Shown: in pieces, positions 1-8,130 of the stretch
Layout: the number at the start of each line of letters is the position of its first letter
How positions within the stretch are numbered: the first letter of the stretch is position 1
Source: an uncultured Sphingomonas sp.
Lineage (GTDB): Bacteria; Pseudomonadota; Alphaproteobacteria; Sphingomonadales; Sphingomonadaceae
Assembly: GCA_913776255.1 (NCBI GenBank)
Contig: CAJYLV010000068.1
Span: forward strand, 78,243-142,242
Direction: 5' to 3'
DNA: 64,000 nt
Translations under genes and position numbers: made by a program
The notes under the pieces: model-generated
Database searches by the model: none
Told to the model about the DNA's origin: nothing
What the model saw: only the letters and a program-made list of their open reading frames with translations

Positions 1-7
1 CGAATGG

Positions 8-1249
8 TCATGACGGCTTTCGGATGTTCGTCCAGAGCAGCGCGGCACCCGCCAGATCGAGCAGGCCGAGCAGGATGAAGAAGGGCTGGTAGCCAACCTG
101 ATCGACCATCGACCCGAGCACCAGCGTGAAGATCAGCACGCCCAGATTGGCGGCGGTGCCGGAAACGCCGGTCGCGGTGGCGACCTGATCCTGCGGGAAC
201 AGATCGGAGACCATCGTGATCACCGTCACCGACAGCGTCTGATGCGCGAACCCGCCGAGGCACAGCAGGGCGATCGCGAGGATCGGGCTGGTAACGGTAC
301 CGACGAAGATCATCCCGGTCATCAGTACCGCGCCCAGCGTGAACGCCCAGCGCCGCGCGTCGATCAGCCCGACGCCGCGGCGCTGCAGCCAGGCGACGAC
401 CGCCGGCCCGAACAGGCAGCCGAGATCGGCGGCGAGGAACGGTAGCCAGGCGAACAGCGCAATCTGCTTGAGGTCGAAATGCCGCACCTGCACGAGATAC
501 AGCGGCATCCACAGCGACAGCATCCCCCACACCGGGTCGGCGAGGAAGCGTGCCCCGGCGATCGTCCACAGGTTGCGGCGGCGCAGCAGCTCGCCGAGCG
601 GCGGACGGCGGCGGCGGCGCACCAGCGCGGCCTCCTGCCCTTCCGCGATCAGCCGCTGCTCCCGCGCGGAGATGAAACGATGGCGTGCCGGCGGCGCATA
701 CCACAGCAGCCAGACCAGCACCCAGGCGATTCCGAGCCCGCCCGCGACGAAGAACGCCGCGCGCCAGCTGTCATAGACGATCGCCCATGCGACCAGTGGC
801 GGTGCGAACACCGCGCCGAACGACGCACCGATCTGGTAGATGCCACCCGCGACGCCGCGCTCGCGCGCCGGAAACCATTCCGCCACCAACTTCATCCCCG
901 CCGGCTGCGCGGAGCCCTCGACGAGCCCCAGCGCCCCGCGCAATCCCGCGAAGCCCATCCAGCCGCTCGCGAGGCCGTGCCCGATCGTGATGAGCGACCA
1001 CAAGGCAACGAACAGCGTGAACCCGACCTTCAGCCCGATCACGTCGAGCAGATATCCGGCCACCGGCTGGAACATGATGCCGAGCTGGAACGCGCCGGTG
1101 ATCCACGAATATTGCTCCGACGAGATCGCCTGTTCCGCCATGATCGCGGGCGCGGCGACGCCCAGCACGCTGCGCGCGAGATAGTTGATGACCATCGCGC
1201 CGACGAACAGCGCGATGATCGTCCAGCGCACGTACGGAAATCGTGCCAC
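8..1249 (-). CDS. MFS transporter, ExuT/ACS-like (hexuronate or similar sugar acid)
   Basis: The 413-residue protein has about 12 hydrophobic segments split by a basic central loop (LVRRRRRPPLGELLRRRN), the layout of the anion:cation symporter branch of the MFS that includes ExuT. The start is GTG at 1249, chosen because GGGGAGG lies just upstream on the minus strand. It is divergent from the LacI gene at 1423, and a near-perfect palindrome at 1264-1281 sits 15 bases before the start, so repression by that LacI protein is likely. The substrate (hexuronate, aldonate or another organic anion) is inferred from the family and the LacI neighbour only. Genes to the left are outside the window, so the pathway partner is not visible. 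Confidence 0.88.
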   Translation of the reverse strand: MARFPYVRWTIIALFVGAMVINYLARSVLGVAAPAIMAEQAISSEQYSWITGAFQLGIMFQPVAGYLLDVIGLKVGFTLFVALWSLITIGHGLASGWMGFAGLRGALGLVEGSAQPAGMKLVAEWFPARERGVAGGIYQIGASFGAVFAPPLVAWAIVYDSWRAAFFVAGGLGIAWVLVWLLWYAPPARHRFISAREQRLIAEGQEAALVRRRRRPPLGELLRRRNLWTIAGARFLADPVWGMLSLWMPLYLVQVRHFDLKQIALFAWLPFLAADLGCLFGPAVVAWLQRRGVGLIDARRWAFTLGAVLMTGMIFVGTVTSPILAIALLCLGGFAHQTLSVTVITMVSDLFPQDQVATATGVSGTAANLGVLIFTLVLGSMVDQVGYQPFFILLGLLDLAGAALLWTNIRKPS

Positions 1250-1263
1250 CCCGCCTCCCCATG

Positions 1264-1281
1264 CATGGTAACGTTATCATG
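1264..1281. promoter_or_regulatory. LacI-type operator palindrome
   Basis: CATGGTAACGTTATCATG is an 18-base palindrome with one mismatched pair, centred on a CG step as is usual for LacI/GalR/GntR operators. It lies between the divergent MFS and LacI genes, close to the MFS start, where a bound repressor would block transcription. Binding by the adjacent LacI protein is inferred. Confidence 0.6.
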
Positions 1282-1422
1282 CCGTCGTACCCGCGCGCGG
1301 CGGTGCCTGACAAGGGCCTTTGCGCGATCGGTGACACGATCGGCGATTGACGGACCGCAATCCGGCGAGGCAGATCGACCCTGTACAAAGGCGTCGGCGA
1401 TGGTCGACGACGCCGTGACGGG

Positions 1423-2463
1423 ATGAGCGTGCCCCAGCCGAAAGGACGTCGCCGCGGGGTGACGATCATCGATGTCGCCAAACAGGCCGGCGTGTCGCCG
1501 ATGACGGTGTCGCGCGTCATCAACGGCGACCCCGGCGTCCGCGACGAGACCCGCGAACTCGTCAACGCGACGATCCGCGCGCTCAACTACACCCCCAACC
1601 TGTCCGCCCGCAGCCTCGTCACCTCGCGCGAACTGCGGATCGGCGTCATCTACGCCAACCCCAGCGCGGCGTTCATGAGCGGCTTTCTCGCGGGCGTCTT
1701 CGAGGAGGCGTCGGCGCGCGCGGCGCAGCTGATCCTGCTCAAGGGCAAGCACGGCGGCGTGCCCACCCATGCCGAGATCGAGCAGCTGATCGCGTCCGGC
1801 ATCGGCGGCGTGATCCTGACCCCGCCGCTCGGCGAATCGGTCGAGGTGCGGCAGATCCTCCGCGCGGCCGGGCTGCCGATGGCGGTGGTCGCCGGGCAGG
1901 TATCCGATGCGATCTCGGTCGGGATCGACGACCATCGGGCCGCGCACGACATGACCCGCCACCTGATCACGCTCGGCCATCGCCGGCTCGGCTTCATCGT
2001 CGGCAACCGCGATCAGAGCGCGAGCCTGGCGCGACTGGCGGGCTTCACGGAGGCCGCGACCGGCGTCGGCGCCGAAACCTGCATCGCGCAGGGCGACTAT
2101 AGCTACACCTCGGGGCTGATCGCGGGGGAACGGCTGCTTGATGACGCGCGGCCGCCGACCGCGATCCTCGCCAGCAACGACGACATGGCGGCCGCGGTGG
2201 TTTCGGTCGCGCACCGCCGCCACCTCGATGTGCCGGGCGACCTCAGCGTGTGTGGGATCGACGACAGCATCGCGGCGACCACGCTCTGGCCGCCCCTGAC
2301 GACGATCCACCAGCCGGTGCAGGAACTGGCCGGCGAAGCGCTCCGGCTGCTGATCGAGGAAATGCGCGCCGCGCCGGGAAAGGGCGCGCGGCGGGTCGCG
2401 CGCGTTCTCGAACACACGCTCGTCACGCGTGAGTCGACCGCGGCACCCCGGTCAGCGGACTAG
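1423..2463 (+). CDS. LacI family transcriptional regulator
   Basis: The 346-residue protein carries a LacI helix-turn-helix at about residues 13-38 (TIIDVAKQAGVSPMTVSRVI), the hinge-helix segment LSARSLVTSRELRIGVI, and a periplasmic-binding-protein-like effector domain to the C terminus, including the LGHRRLGFI and CGIDDS blocks typical of the family. The start at ATG 1423 leaves 11 residues before the DNA-binding domain. Its divergent partner is an ExuT-like transporter and a palindromic operator lies between them, so it probably represses sugar-acid uptake and possibly itself. The effector cannot be read from the sequence. Confidence 0.93.
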   Translation: MSVPQPKGRRRGVTIIDVAKQAGVSPMTVSRVINGDPGVRDETRELVNATIRALNYTPNLSARSLVTSRELRIGVIYANPSAAFMSGFLAGVFEEASARAAQLILLKGKHGGVPTHAEIEQLIASGIGGVILTPPLGESVEVRQILRAAGLPMAVVAGQVSDAISVGIDDHRAAHDMTRHLITLGHRRLGFIVGNRDQSASLARLAGFTEAATGVGAETCIAQGDYSYTSGLIAGERLLDDARPPTAILASNDDMAAAVVSVAHRRHLDVPGDLSVCGIDDSIAATTLWPPLTTIHQPVQELAGEALRLLIEEMRAAPGKGARRVARVLEHTLVTRESTAAPRSAD

Positions 2464-2486
2464 AAGCGGAGGACACCCGCCCTCCT

Positions 2487-2536
2487 CGTCATCCCGGACT
2501 TGATCCGGGGCCCCGCTTCTGGCCGTCGCGAGAAGC
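2487..2536. repeat. REP-like palindromic element, copy 1
   Basis: Within the 290-base gap after the LacI gene a short hairpin CCCGGA-CTTGA-TCCGGG (2493-2509) is followed by a second one, GCTTCT (2515-2520) pairing with AGAAGC (2531-2536). The block is clearly related to 32019-32050 elsewhere in this window, so it is a dispersed intergenic repeat rather than a unique terminator, though it may also stop transcription. The remainder of the gap up to 2753 shows no gene. Confidence 0.6.
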
Positions 2537-2753
2537 AGGGTGCCGGGTCAGCACAGGGCGGCGAATTGGAGGTCCGCCCCGCGTACGAGGCGATCGTCCG
2601 CCAGCCACATGCCCGGCATCGACGTTTGTCGATGGACTTTCCGCGCGCGATGATCTCTCTTCGCTCGTCGTCCGGGCCGGCGGCGGCCGCCGCGCCCTGT
2701 CACCGGCGACGCCGTGACCATTCCCTGACGTTCGAGATGCGGAGTATCCGTCT

Positions 2754-3497
2754 ATGAAGCGATCGCTCGCCCTGATCCTGTCCGCGCTGCCCTGTGCCGT
2801 CGTCGCGCAGACCCCGCCGCCCGCCGACCGGAACGCCCGACCGACATCGGATGCCGAGGAGCGGCTGCACAAGGACTTCGCATGGCTCGCCCGCTATCAG
2901 GACGCCAACGCGCGCGTGACCGGGCCGGTCAAGGTCGTCTTCATGGGCGATTCGATCACCCAGGGCTGGTTCGACATGGTGCCGGGCTTCTTCACGGCCG
3001 GCCGCTACGGTCGCGGGATCAGCGGCCAGACGACCCCGCAGATGCTGCTCCGCTTCCGGCAGGACGTGATCGACCTGCACCCGCAGGTCGTCCAGATCAT
3101 GGCCGGCACCAACGACATTGCCGGCAACACCGGTCCAATGACCCCCGAACAGACGAAGGCGAACCTGATGTCGATGGCGGAGCTGGCCCGCGCGCACGGC
3201 ATCCGCGTCATCCTCGCCTCGATCCCGCCCGCCGATCATTTCCCGTGGCGGCCCGGCATCGCGCCGGCGGAGCGGATCGCCGCGCTCAACGGCTGGATGA
3301 AGGACTATGCGGCGCGCACCGGCGCGATCTACGCCGATTACTGGAGCGCGTTGCACGACGGCGCGGCGCTGAAGGCGGCATGGACCTCGGACGGTGTCCA
3401 CCCGAACAAGGCCGGCTATGCCGTGATGGCCCCCGTCGCGGAGGCGGCGATCCGCCGAGCGATGGCCGCCCCCGCCCCCCGCGCGATCGCGCGTTGA
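2754..3497 (+). CDS. Secreted SGNH/GDSL-type esterase or lipase
   Basis: The 247-residue protein starts with a Sec signal peptide (residues 1-19, ending AVVAQ). All SGNH blocks are present: block I FMGDSITQGW with nucleophile Ser67, block II Gly91, block III AGTND with Asn120, and block V DGVHP with Asp213 and His216. The fold is therefore catalytically complete. Relatives act as acyl or acetyl esterases on carbohydrates or lipids in the periplasm. Its place beside sugar-acid uptake genes fits removal of acetyl groups from plant glycans, but that is inference. Confidence 0.9.
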   Translation: MKRSLALILSALPCAVVAQTPPPADRNARPTSDAEERLHKDFAWLARYQDANARVTGPVKVVFMGDSITQGWFDMVPGFFTAGRYGRGISGQTTPQMLLRFRQDVIDLHPQVVQIMAGTNDIAGNTGPMTPEQTKANLMSMAELARAHGIRVILASIPPADHFPWRPGIAPAERIAALNGWMKDYAARTGAIYADYWSALHDGAALKAAWTSDGVHPNKAGYAVMAPVAEAAIRRAMAAPAPRAIAR

Positions 3498-3525
3498 GCG
3501 GACACCCGGCCCGGCCACTCCGCTC
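3496..3525 (+). terminator. Possible terminator hairpin after the SGNH esterase
   Basis: GAGCGGA (3496-3502) pairs with TCCGCTC (3519-3525) across a 16-base loop and overlaps the stop codon of the esterase gene. No T-run follows directly; the nearest is about 20 bases on. It is therefore a weak intrinsic-terminator candidate. Confidence 0.3.
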
Positions 3526-3634
3526 CTAAGCCACTGCTGTCTCTGTATTTTTCAACTATTCGGAAAGGGATGGTCGCCTAGGAGGGGCGCAGCGAGAGGG
3601 TTGACATGGGCAGCCTCGACGGAAGGGGATGCGC

Positions 3635-4603
3635 ATGGACGGCGTCGGGATCGTAGGGCATGTCGGCCGCAAGGGCCTCCGGTTCGCGCTGACCGATCGT
3701 ACCGGCGAGCTGTTGCCCGGTACGATGCGGCACTATGGCTCGGAACATGGCTCCAGCGTGTCGGGCACGCTGTCGACCTTCCAGCGCGATTCCGGACTCG
3801 GCCGCCTGCCCGAACGATCGGCGATCGCCGTGGCGGGGCTCGCGCGCGGTGACGCGATCTCGATCACCCATACCCCGTGGTATGTGTCGCGCTCGGGGCT
3901 GCGGGCGATGCTCGGCCAGCCCCCGCTGATCCTCAACGACTTCGAAGCCGAAGCCTGGGCGTTGAGCGACCATCGCGGCGCCGCGCTCCTCCCGCTGGGC
4001 GCGGCGCCCGCGGTCCGGCTGCAGGAACCGGGCACCTATTGCGTGATCGGGATGACGTCCGGACTCGGCGTGTCGGTGCTCGTCCACGAGCCGGACGGCA
4101 GCGTGCGCGTGCTCGCGACCGAGGCGGGGCATGCGGGCTTCGCGCCCGCCTCGCGCGCGATGGCCGACCTGCTGGCGGCGATCTTCCCCAACCGCTTCCC
4201 CGTGGTGGCCGAGCACCTGATCTCCGCGACCGGGCTGGTGGCGATCTACACCGAACTGGCGAAGGCGCAGAAGCTGGCGATGCGCGCCACCAAGCCGGAG
4301 GACATCACGCGCCTTGCCGGCGTCGACCCGCTGGCGCGACAGGCGTGCGAGATGCTGTGCGAGGCCTTCTGGACCTACACCAGCGGGCTCGTGCTGACCT
4401 TCGGGGCGTGGGACGGCGTGATCGTGACCGGCAAGCTGGCGATGGCGTTGCGCGACCTGCTGTCGCTGGAGGCGATGGCCGCCGTCTTCCACGGCACCGG
4501 CAAATATATGCGGCTGCTCGCGGCCGTGCCGCGATCGGTGACCGCGCTCGAACATGGCGAGCTGAACGGCGCCGCGCGCGCCCTCGGCAGCCACGTCCAT
4601 TGA
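3635..4603 (+). CDS. Glucokinase (Glk) family protein with degenerate phosphate-binding loop
   Basis: The 322-residue product matches Glk-type glucokinases in length and in the sugar site: Asn101-Asp102 in LNDFEAEAWAL, Glu163 and His166 in TEAGHAGFAP, and Glu193 in VVAEHL. The N-terminal ATP phosphate loop, normally DxGGTxxR, instead reads GHVGRKGLR, and the second loop GTGLG reads TSGLG. It may be an altered kinase, an enzyme with another phosphate donor, or a sugar-sensing protein. ATG 3635 is preferred over ATG 3629 because GGAAGGGG ends at 3628, which gives six bases of spacing. It follows the SGNH esterase by about 135 bases. Confidence 0.75.
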   Translation: MDGVGIVGHVGRKGLRFALTDRTGELLPGTMRHYGSEHGSSVSGTLSTFQRDSGLGRLPERSAIAVAGLARGDAISITHTPWYVSRSGLRAMLGQPPLILNDFEAEAWALSDHRGAALLPLGAAPAVRLQEPGTYCVIGMTSGLGVSVLVHEPDGSVRVLATEAGHAGFAPASRAMADLLAAIFPNRFPVVAEHLISATGLVAIYTELAKAQKLAMRATKPEDITRLAGVDPLARQACEMLCEAFWTYTSGLVLTFGAWDGVIVTGKLAMALRDLLSLEAMAAVFHGTGKYMRLLAAVPRSVTALEHGELNGAARALGSHVH

Positions 4604-4616
4604 GCCGCGCCGGGAC

Positions 4617-4889
4617 CTACAGTCCCGCCTCGTCGATCATCGTGGCGATCTCCGCCGGCATCGCAGAGTCGTCGGACGGCAGCAGGCGATTGAGCGCGGT
4701 CTGCACGCGGCTTCGCGCCACCTGATAGGCCTTGTGCCGGACCGCCCGCGTCGCATTGGTCCGCCACGAGCGGCTTTCACCGAGCAGGGCGGCCCATTTC
4801 GCCTCCTCGCCTTCGAGGATCGAAAGCGCCAGCCGCAGGCCGTCGCGGCGTCCGCGCGCATAATCGTCGGGTTGCTGCGCCTTCTTCAT
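4617..4889 (-). CDS. Hypothetical 90-residue protein in AlkB/exonuclease operon
   Basis: I do not recognise this protein. It is small, charged and probably mostly helical (MKKAQQPDDYARGRRDGLRL at the start, then an acidic LSILEGEEAKW stretch and a basic middle). ATG 4889 is chosen because it lies eight bases beyond the stop of the upstream exonuclease gene; a longer reading to 5078 would overlap that gene in another frame and is arginine-rich shadow sequence. The tight spacing implies co-transcription as the third gene after AlkB-like dioxygenase and exonuclease. A role in nucleic-acid repair or as an accessory subunit is only guilt by association. Confidence 0.6.
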   Translation of the reverse strand: MKKAQQPDDYARGRRDGLRLALSILEGEEAKWAALLGESRSWRTNATRAVRHKAYQVARSRVQTALNRLLPSDDSAMPAEIATMIDEAGL

Positions 4890-4897
4890 CGTGCCCG

Positions 4898-5782
4898 TCA
4901 CATCGGCGATGCAATGCCCGCTGGCAACGGCGCCAGGGCATCCAGTTCGCGCCGCAACGCGATCTCGGTCACGATCCGCAGCGCGGCGCCGCTCTCCTGC
5001 AACGCGGTGGCGCGGCGATGGTCGGCGTGCGCGGTGACGAACCGCCCATAGGGCTGGTCCGCGCCGATCACGACGCACGTCGTCGTCGATCCGACCGACG
5101 CCATGATGCGGGCGCCCGCCGCGGCCAGCCGCCGCGCCAGCGCGCCGTCGCGCGCCGCGCCGATCAGCACCATCCGCTCGCCTTTCAGCGCACCGTGCGC
5201 CGCGGGCGGGGGCGACTTCGCGGCGCGGGTCACCGCGGGGGCCAGCCAGCCGGCGAGATCCATGCCGGTATGTTCGATCGCCCGCACGATCACCATGCCC
5301 GCCGCGCGTGCGTCGCTCAGCGCGTCATGGTGCCGGTGCGGTACGCCGAGGAAGCGGGTCAGGACGTTCAGCCGGTGACTGGGCAGCTCCGGCCAGGCGC
5401 GCTTCGCCACCCGCACGCTGTCCAGCCAGCGCGTCTCGATCGCCGCGTGCCGGTGGATCGCGCACGCCGCCGCCAGCGCGCTCTTGTCGAACAGCGAATG
5501 CGCGACGGTTACCCGGCCGGCCAGATGGCCGTGCACCGCGGCATGGACATCGCCGAAGGTTGGCGCGCCGGTCACATCGCGGGCCGTGATGCCGTGGATG
5601 CGGGTGTTGAACGGCGAGAAGTCGTCGAGCGGATCGAGCAACGTCTCATAGGCGAAGGTTTCGCGCCCGTCCTTGAAGCCGACGATGCCGATCTGGCAGA
5701 TGCTGCTGACCCGCGCGCACGCCGTCTCGACATCGACGACCACGAAGTCGGGCGCCCCGCCCGCGTCGATTGCGACCGTCAT
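4898..5782 (-). CDS. DnaQ-like DEDDh 3'-5' exonuclease with C-terminal BRCT-like region
   Basis: The 294-residue protein carries the DEDDh exonuclease motifs: Asp17-x-Glu19 in VVVDVETA (Exo I), Asp99 in AHSLFDKSAL (Exo II), and His152 with Asp157 in HHDALSDARA (Exo III). Residues 200-294 begin GERMVLIGAARDGALARRLAAAG-like and resemble a BRCT fold as in other PolC/epsilon-like stand-alone exonucleases; this part is a weaker call. ATG 5782 overlaps the stop of the AlkB-like gene (ATGA), so the two are translationally coupled. Expected role is trimming 3' ends in repair. A start further upstream at 5854 would lie inside AlkB and is rejected. Confidence 0.85.
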   Translation of the reverse strand: MTVAIDAGGAPDFVVVDVETACARVSSICQIGIVGFKDGRETFAYETLLDPLDDFSPFNTRIHGITARDVTGAPTFGDVHAAVHGHLAGRVTVAHSLFDKSALAAACAIHRHAAIETRWLDSVRVAKRAWPELPSHRLNVLTRFLGVPHRHHDALSDARAAGMVIVRAIEHTGMDLAGWLAPAVTRAAKSPPPAAHGALKGERMVLIGAARDGALARRLAAAGARIMASVGSTTTCVVIGADQPYGRFVTAHADHRRATALQESGAALRIVTEIALRRELDALAPLPAGIASPM

Positions 5783-6342
5783 GCGCGCGCCGCCAGCGTG
5801 CGGAAGGTGATCGACCAGCGGGTTGCTTCCATGGCGGCGATGCTGTGCTCCCATTCATGCCGCGCCGCGCCGCACATATGGTATGACCCGTAGGGGTCGA
5901 GCGGCACCGCGACACGGTCGAAGCCCCCGGCGCGCCGCCGCCGGAAGCGCAGCGTGGCGGGCGCGCCGAGCGAGATGCCGACGACGTCGCCATAGATCGG
6001 ACGATCGCGGTGCCAGCCGATCCCCGCGCCGGGATCGTAGCGGATCAGCAGCGCCTGGATCAGCGCTGCGGCGTCAAGCCCGGCGAAGCGGGCCGCGCGA
6101 TCGCGGATCGGGAGCAGCCAGTCCGGCATTGGCGGAGCGTCCGTGGGGCGGCCGACCTCGAAATCGTAGCTCCAGCCGAACGAGGTCGTCAGGCGTTTGC
6201 CCGTCCATCCCTGAAAGCGGAACGGCGCCAAATCGGTCGCATCGATCCGCGCGATCAGCGCGCGTTCCTCGTCCGCGGTGATCAGCGCGGCGCGCGTGGC
6301 GAGCCCCGGCAACGCCGGCGCGTCGAACAGGTCGCGCATCAT
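5779..6342 (-). CDS. AlkB-like 2-oxoglutarate/Fe(II)-dependent dioxygenase
   Basis: The 187-residue protein shows the AlkB iron triad His111-x-Asp113 (GWHRDR) and His166 (HEWEHSI), and the 2-oxoglutarate-binding Arg175 and Arg181 in RWSITFR. Substrate-side residues IRYDPGAGIGWH are typical of the ALKBH/AlkB family, which removes alkyl groups from DNA, RNA or proteins. It is the first gene of an operon with a DnaQ-like exonuclease and a 90-residue unknown. The start is one of two adjacent ATG codons (6342 or 6339). The 200-base gap to the divergent antiporter presumably contains both promoters; I see no Ada box I can defend. Confidence 0.88.
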   Translation of the reverse strand: MMRDLFDAPALPGLATRAALITADEERALIARIDATDLAPFRFQGWTGKRLTTSFGWSYDFEVGRPTDAPPMPDWLLPIRDRAARFAGLDAAALIQALLIRYDPGAGIGWHRDRPIYGDVVGISLGAPATLRFRRRRAGGFDRVAVPLDPYGSYHMCGAARHEWEHSIAAMEATRWSITFRTLAARA

Positions 6343-6543
6343 GCCGCCGTTCGCCCGTCTGCCGCACGGACGGCGCGGCGGTGTGTGAACGAGAGCTGCC
6401 GGCGATCGACCATTGTCAGTAACATTAGATCATGGCGAACGAATTGCGAACGGAGAATCTGCCCCGCGACGCGAACGCACGTCCATGTTGATCGACCTGC
6501 GGTTTTCGGCTTTCTCCCGAAGTCGTTACGGCGGAGCGACGAC

Positions 6544-8127
6544 ATGCATGCAGCGGCGGGATTCGAGCTGATCATCGCGATGTTCCTCGTGGTCGTCGGT
6601 CTGCATTACCTCGCCCGCCGCCTCGCCCTGCCCCCGGCCGCCGCGCTGATCGTCGGCGGCGGCGCCGTCGCCTTCGTGCCCGGACTGCCCGGCATCGCGA
6701 TCGATCCCGAGCTGGTGCTGGTCCTGTTCCTGCCGCCGCTGCTGATGGACGGCGCCTGGTATACCGCGATCGCGCCGTTCCGCCGCCACATGGCCGGTAT
6801 CCTGTCGCTCGCGGTCGGCGCGGTCTTCTTCACCACCGCGGCGGTGGCGGTCGTCACGAAGCTGCTGATGCCCGCGCTGCCGTGGGCGGCGTGCGTCGCA
6901 CTGGGCGCGATCCTGTCGCCGCCCGACGCGGTATCAGCGCGCGCCGTGCTGCAACACGTCCGGCTGCCCCGCCGGCTCTCGACGCTGCTGGAGGGCGAAA
7001 GCCTGCTCAACGATGCCGCCGGGCTGGTGCTGTTCCGCTTCGCGGTCGCGGCGGCGTTGACCGGCACTTTCAGCATCGGCGCGGCGACCGGCACCTTCGT
7101 GCTGCTGGTCGTCGGCGGGGTGGCGGTCGGCGCGGTGATCGCCGGGCTGTGGGTGACGCTGCTGCGGCGGCTCGGCGACGACACGCTGATGATCGCGGCG
7201 ACGATGCTCGTCTGCTGGAGCGCCTATATCGCGGGCGAGCTGCTCCACGTCTCCGGCGTGATCGCGGTGGTGACCGCCGGGCTGATCTGCGGCTGGTACC
7301 AGCATGTCGTGTTCAGCGCGAGCGTCCGCATCCGCGCGCTCGCGTTCTGGCAGGTGCTGGTCTTCCTGCTCGAAGCCGCGGTCTTCACGCTGATCGGGCT
7401 GTCGTTGCGCGGGCTGCTCGACCGGGTTGGCGCGCCCGCACAAATCGTCGAGACGATGGCCGGCCCGGTCGTGCTGATCGTCGCCGCAGTGATCGTCGCG
7501 CGGTTCGTGTGGATCTTCGGTGCGGATACCGTCGTCCAGCTGCTGCGCCGGGCCGGATGGACCGCGGCGCGTCCGCTCGGCGCGCGCGCCGCGCTGGTCC
7601 TCAGCTGGGCGGGGATGCGCGGCGTGGTCACGCTGGCGGTGGCGTTGTCGCTGCCCGAGACGATGCCGGCGCGCGACCTGATGCTGGTCACCGCCTTCGT
7701 GGTGATCCTCGTCACCGTGCTCGTGCAGGGCACGTCGCTCGGCTGGATCATCCGGCGCACGCGCCCGCAGGAGGATCCGGCCGCGCTGCCGCCGCTCGAC
7801 CTGCCCGCCGCCGAGCACGCGATGTTCCGCGCCCAGCTCGCCACCGTCGAGCGCGAGGCGCACGACGCGCACGGCACGCTGATCCATCCGCAACTGCTGC
7901 GGCGCTACCGGGCGCGCGCCACCGCCGGCGAGACGTTCGAGGGGACCGATGCGGAACGCACCGAAGCGATCGCGCGCCACTTCGACGTCATCATCGCGGC
8001 GGTGCAGGCGGGGCGCGCCGAGCTGGTCCGGCTGCACCGCACCGGCCGCATCGACGACGAGACGCTCCACGATCTCGAACACGACCTCGACCTGGAGGAG
8101 CTGGGCGCGATCGCCGCGAAGGGCTGA
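6544..8127 (+). CDS. Na+/H+ antiporter, CPA1 family
   Basis: The 527-residue protein has an N-terminal membrane domain of about 11-12 segments (to residue ~400) and a charged cytoplasmic tail. The ion-binding segment GESLLNDAAGLVLFRF contains the Asn-Asp pair of CPA1 exchangers, and WAGMRGVVTLAVALSLP is the conserved late helix. ATG 6544 is chosen because GGCGGAG precedes it by eight bases and the membrane domain starts at once; the frame is open further upstream but that part has no hydrophobic character. It would exchange Na+ or K+ for H+ in pH and salt homeostasis. Confidence 0.9.
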   Translation: MHAAAGFELIIAMFLVVVGLHYLARRLALPPAAALIVGGGAVAFVPGLPGIAIDPELVLVLFLPPLLMDGAWYTAIAPFRRHMAGILSLAVGAVFFTTAAVAVVTKLLMPALPWAACVALGAILSPPDAVSARAVLQHVRLPRRLSTLLEGESLLNDAAGLVLFRFAVAAALTGTFSIGAATGTFVLLVVGGVAVGAVIAGLWVTLLRRLGDDTLMIAATMLVCWSAYIAGELLHVSGVIAVVTAGLICGWYQHVVFSASVRIRALAFWQVLVFLLEAAVFTLIGLSLRGLLDRVGAPAQIVETMAGPVVLIVAAVIVARFVWIFGADTVVQLLRRAGWTAARPLGARAALVLSWAGMRGVVTLAVALSLPETMPARDLMLVTAFVVILVTVLVQGTSLGWIIRRTRPQEDPAALPPLDLPAAEHAMFRAQLATVEREAHDAHGTLIHPQLLRRYRARATAGETFEGTDAERTEAIARHFDVIIAAVQAGRAELVRLHRTGRIDDETLHDLEHDLDLEELGAIAAKG

Positions 8128-8130
8128 TCG

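Noticed and set aside
1039..2415. A 458-codon minus-strand frame across the LacI gene.
   Set aside because: It overlaps the LacI gene and the MFS start and has only shadow-type composition.
3541..3552. T-rich tract as an intrinsic terminator tail.
   Set aside because: The nearest stable hairpin ends at 3525, too far for the tract to act with it.
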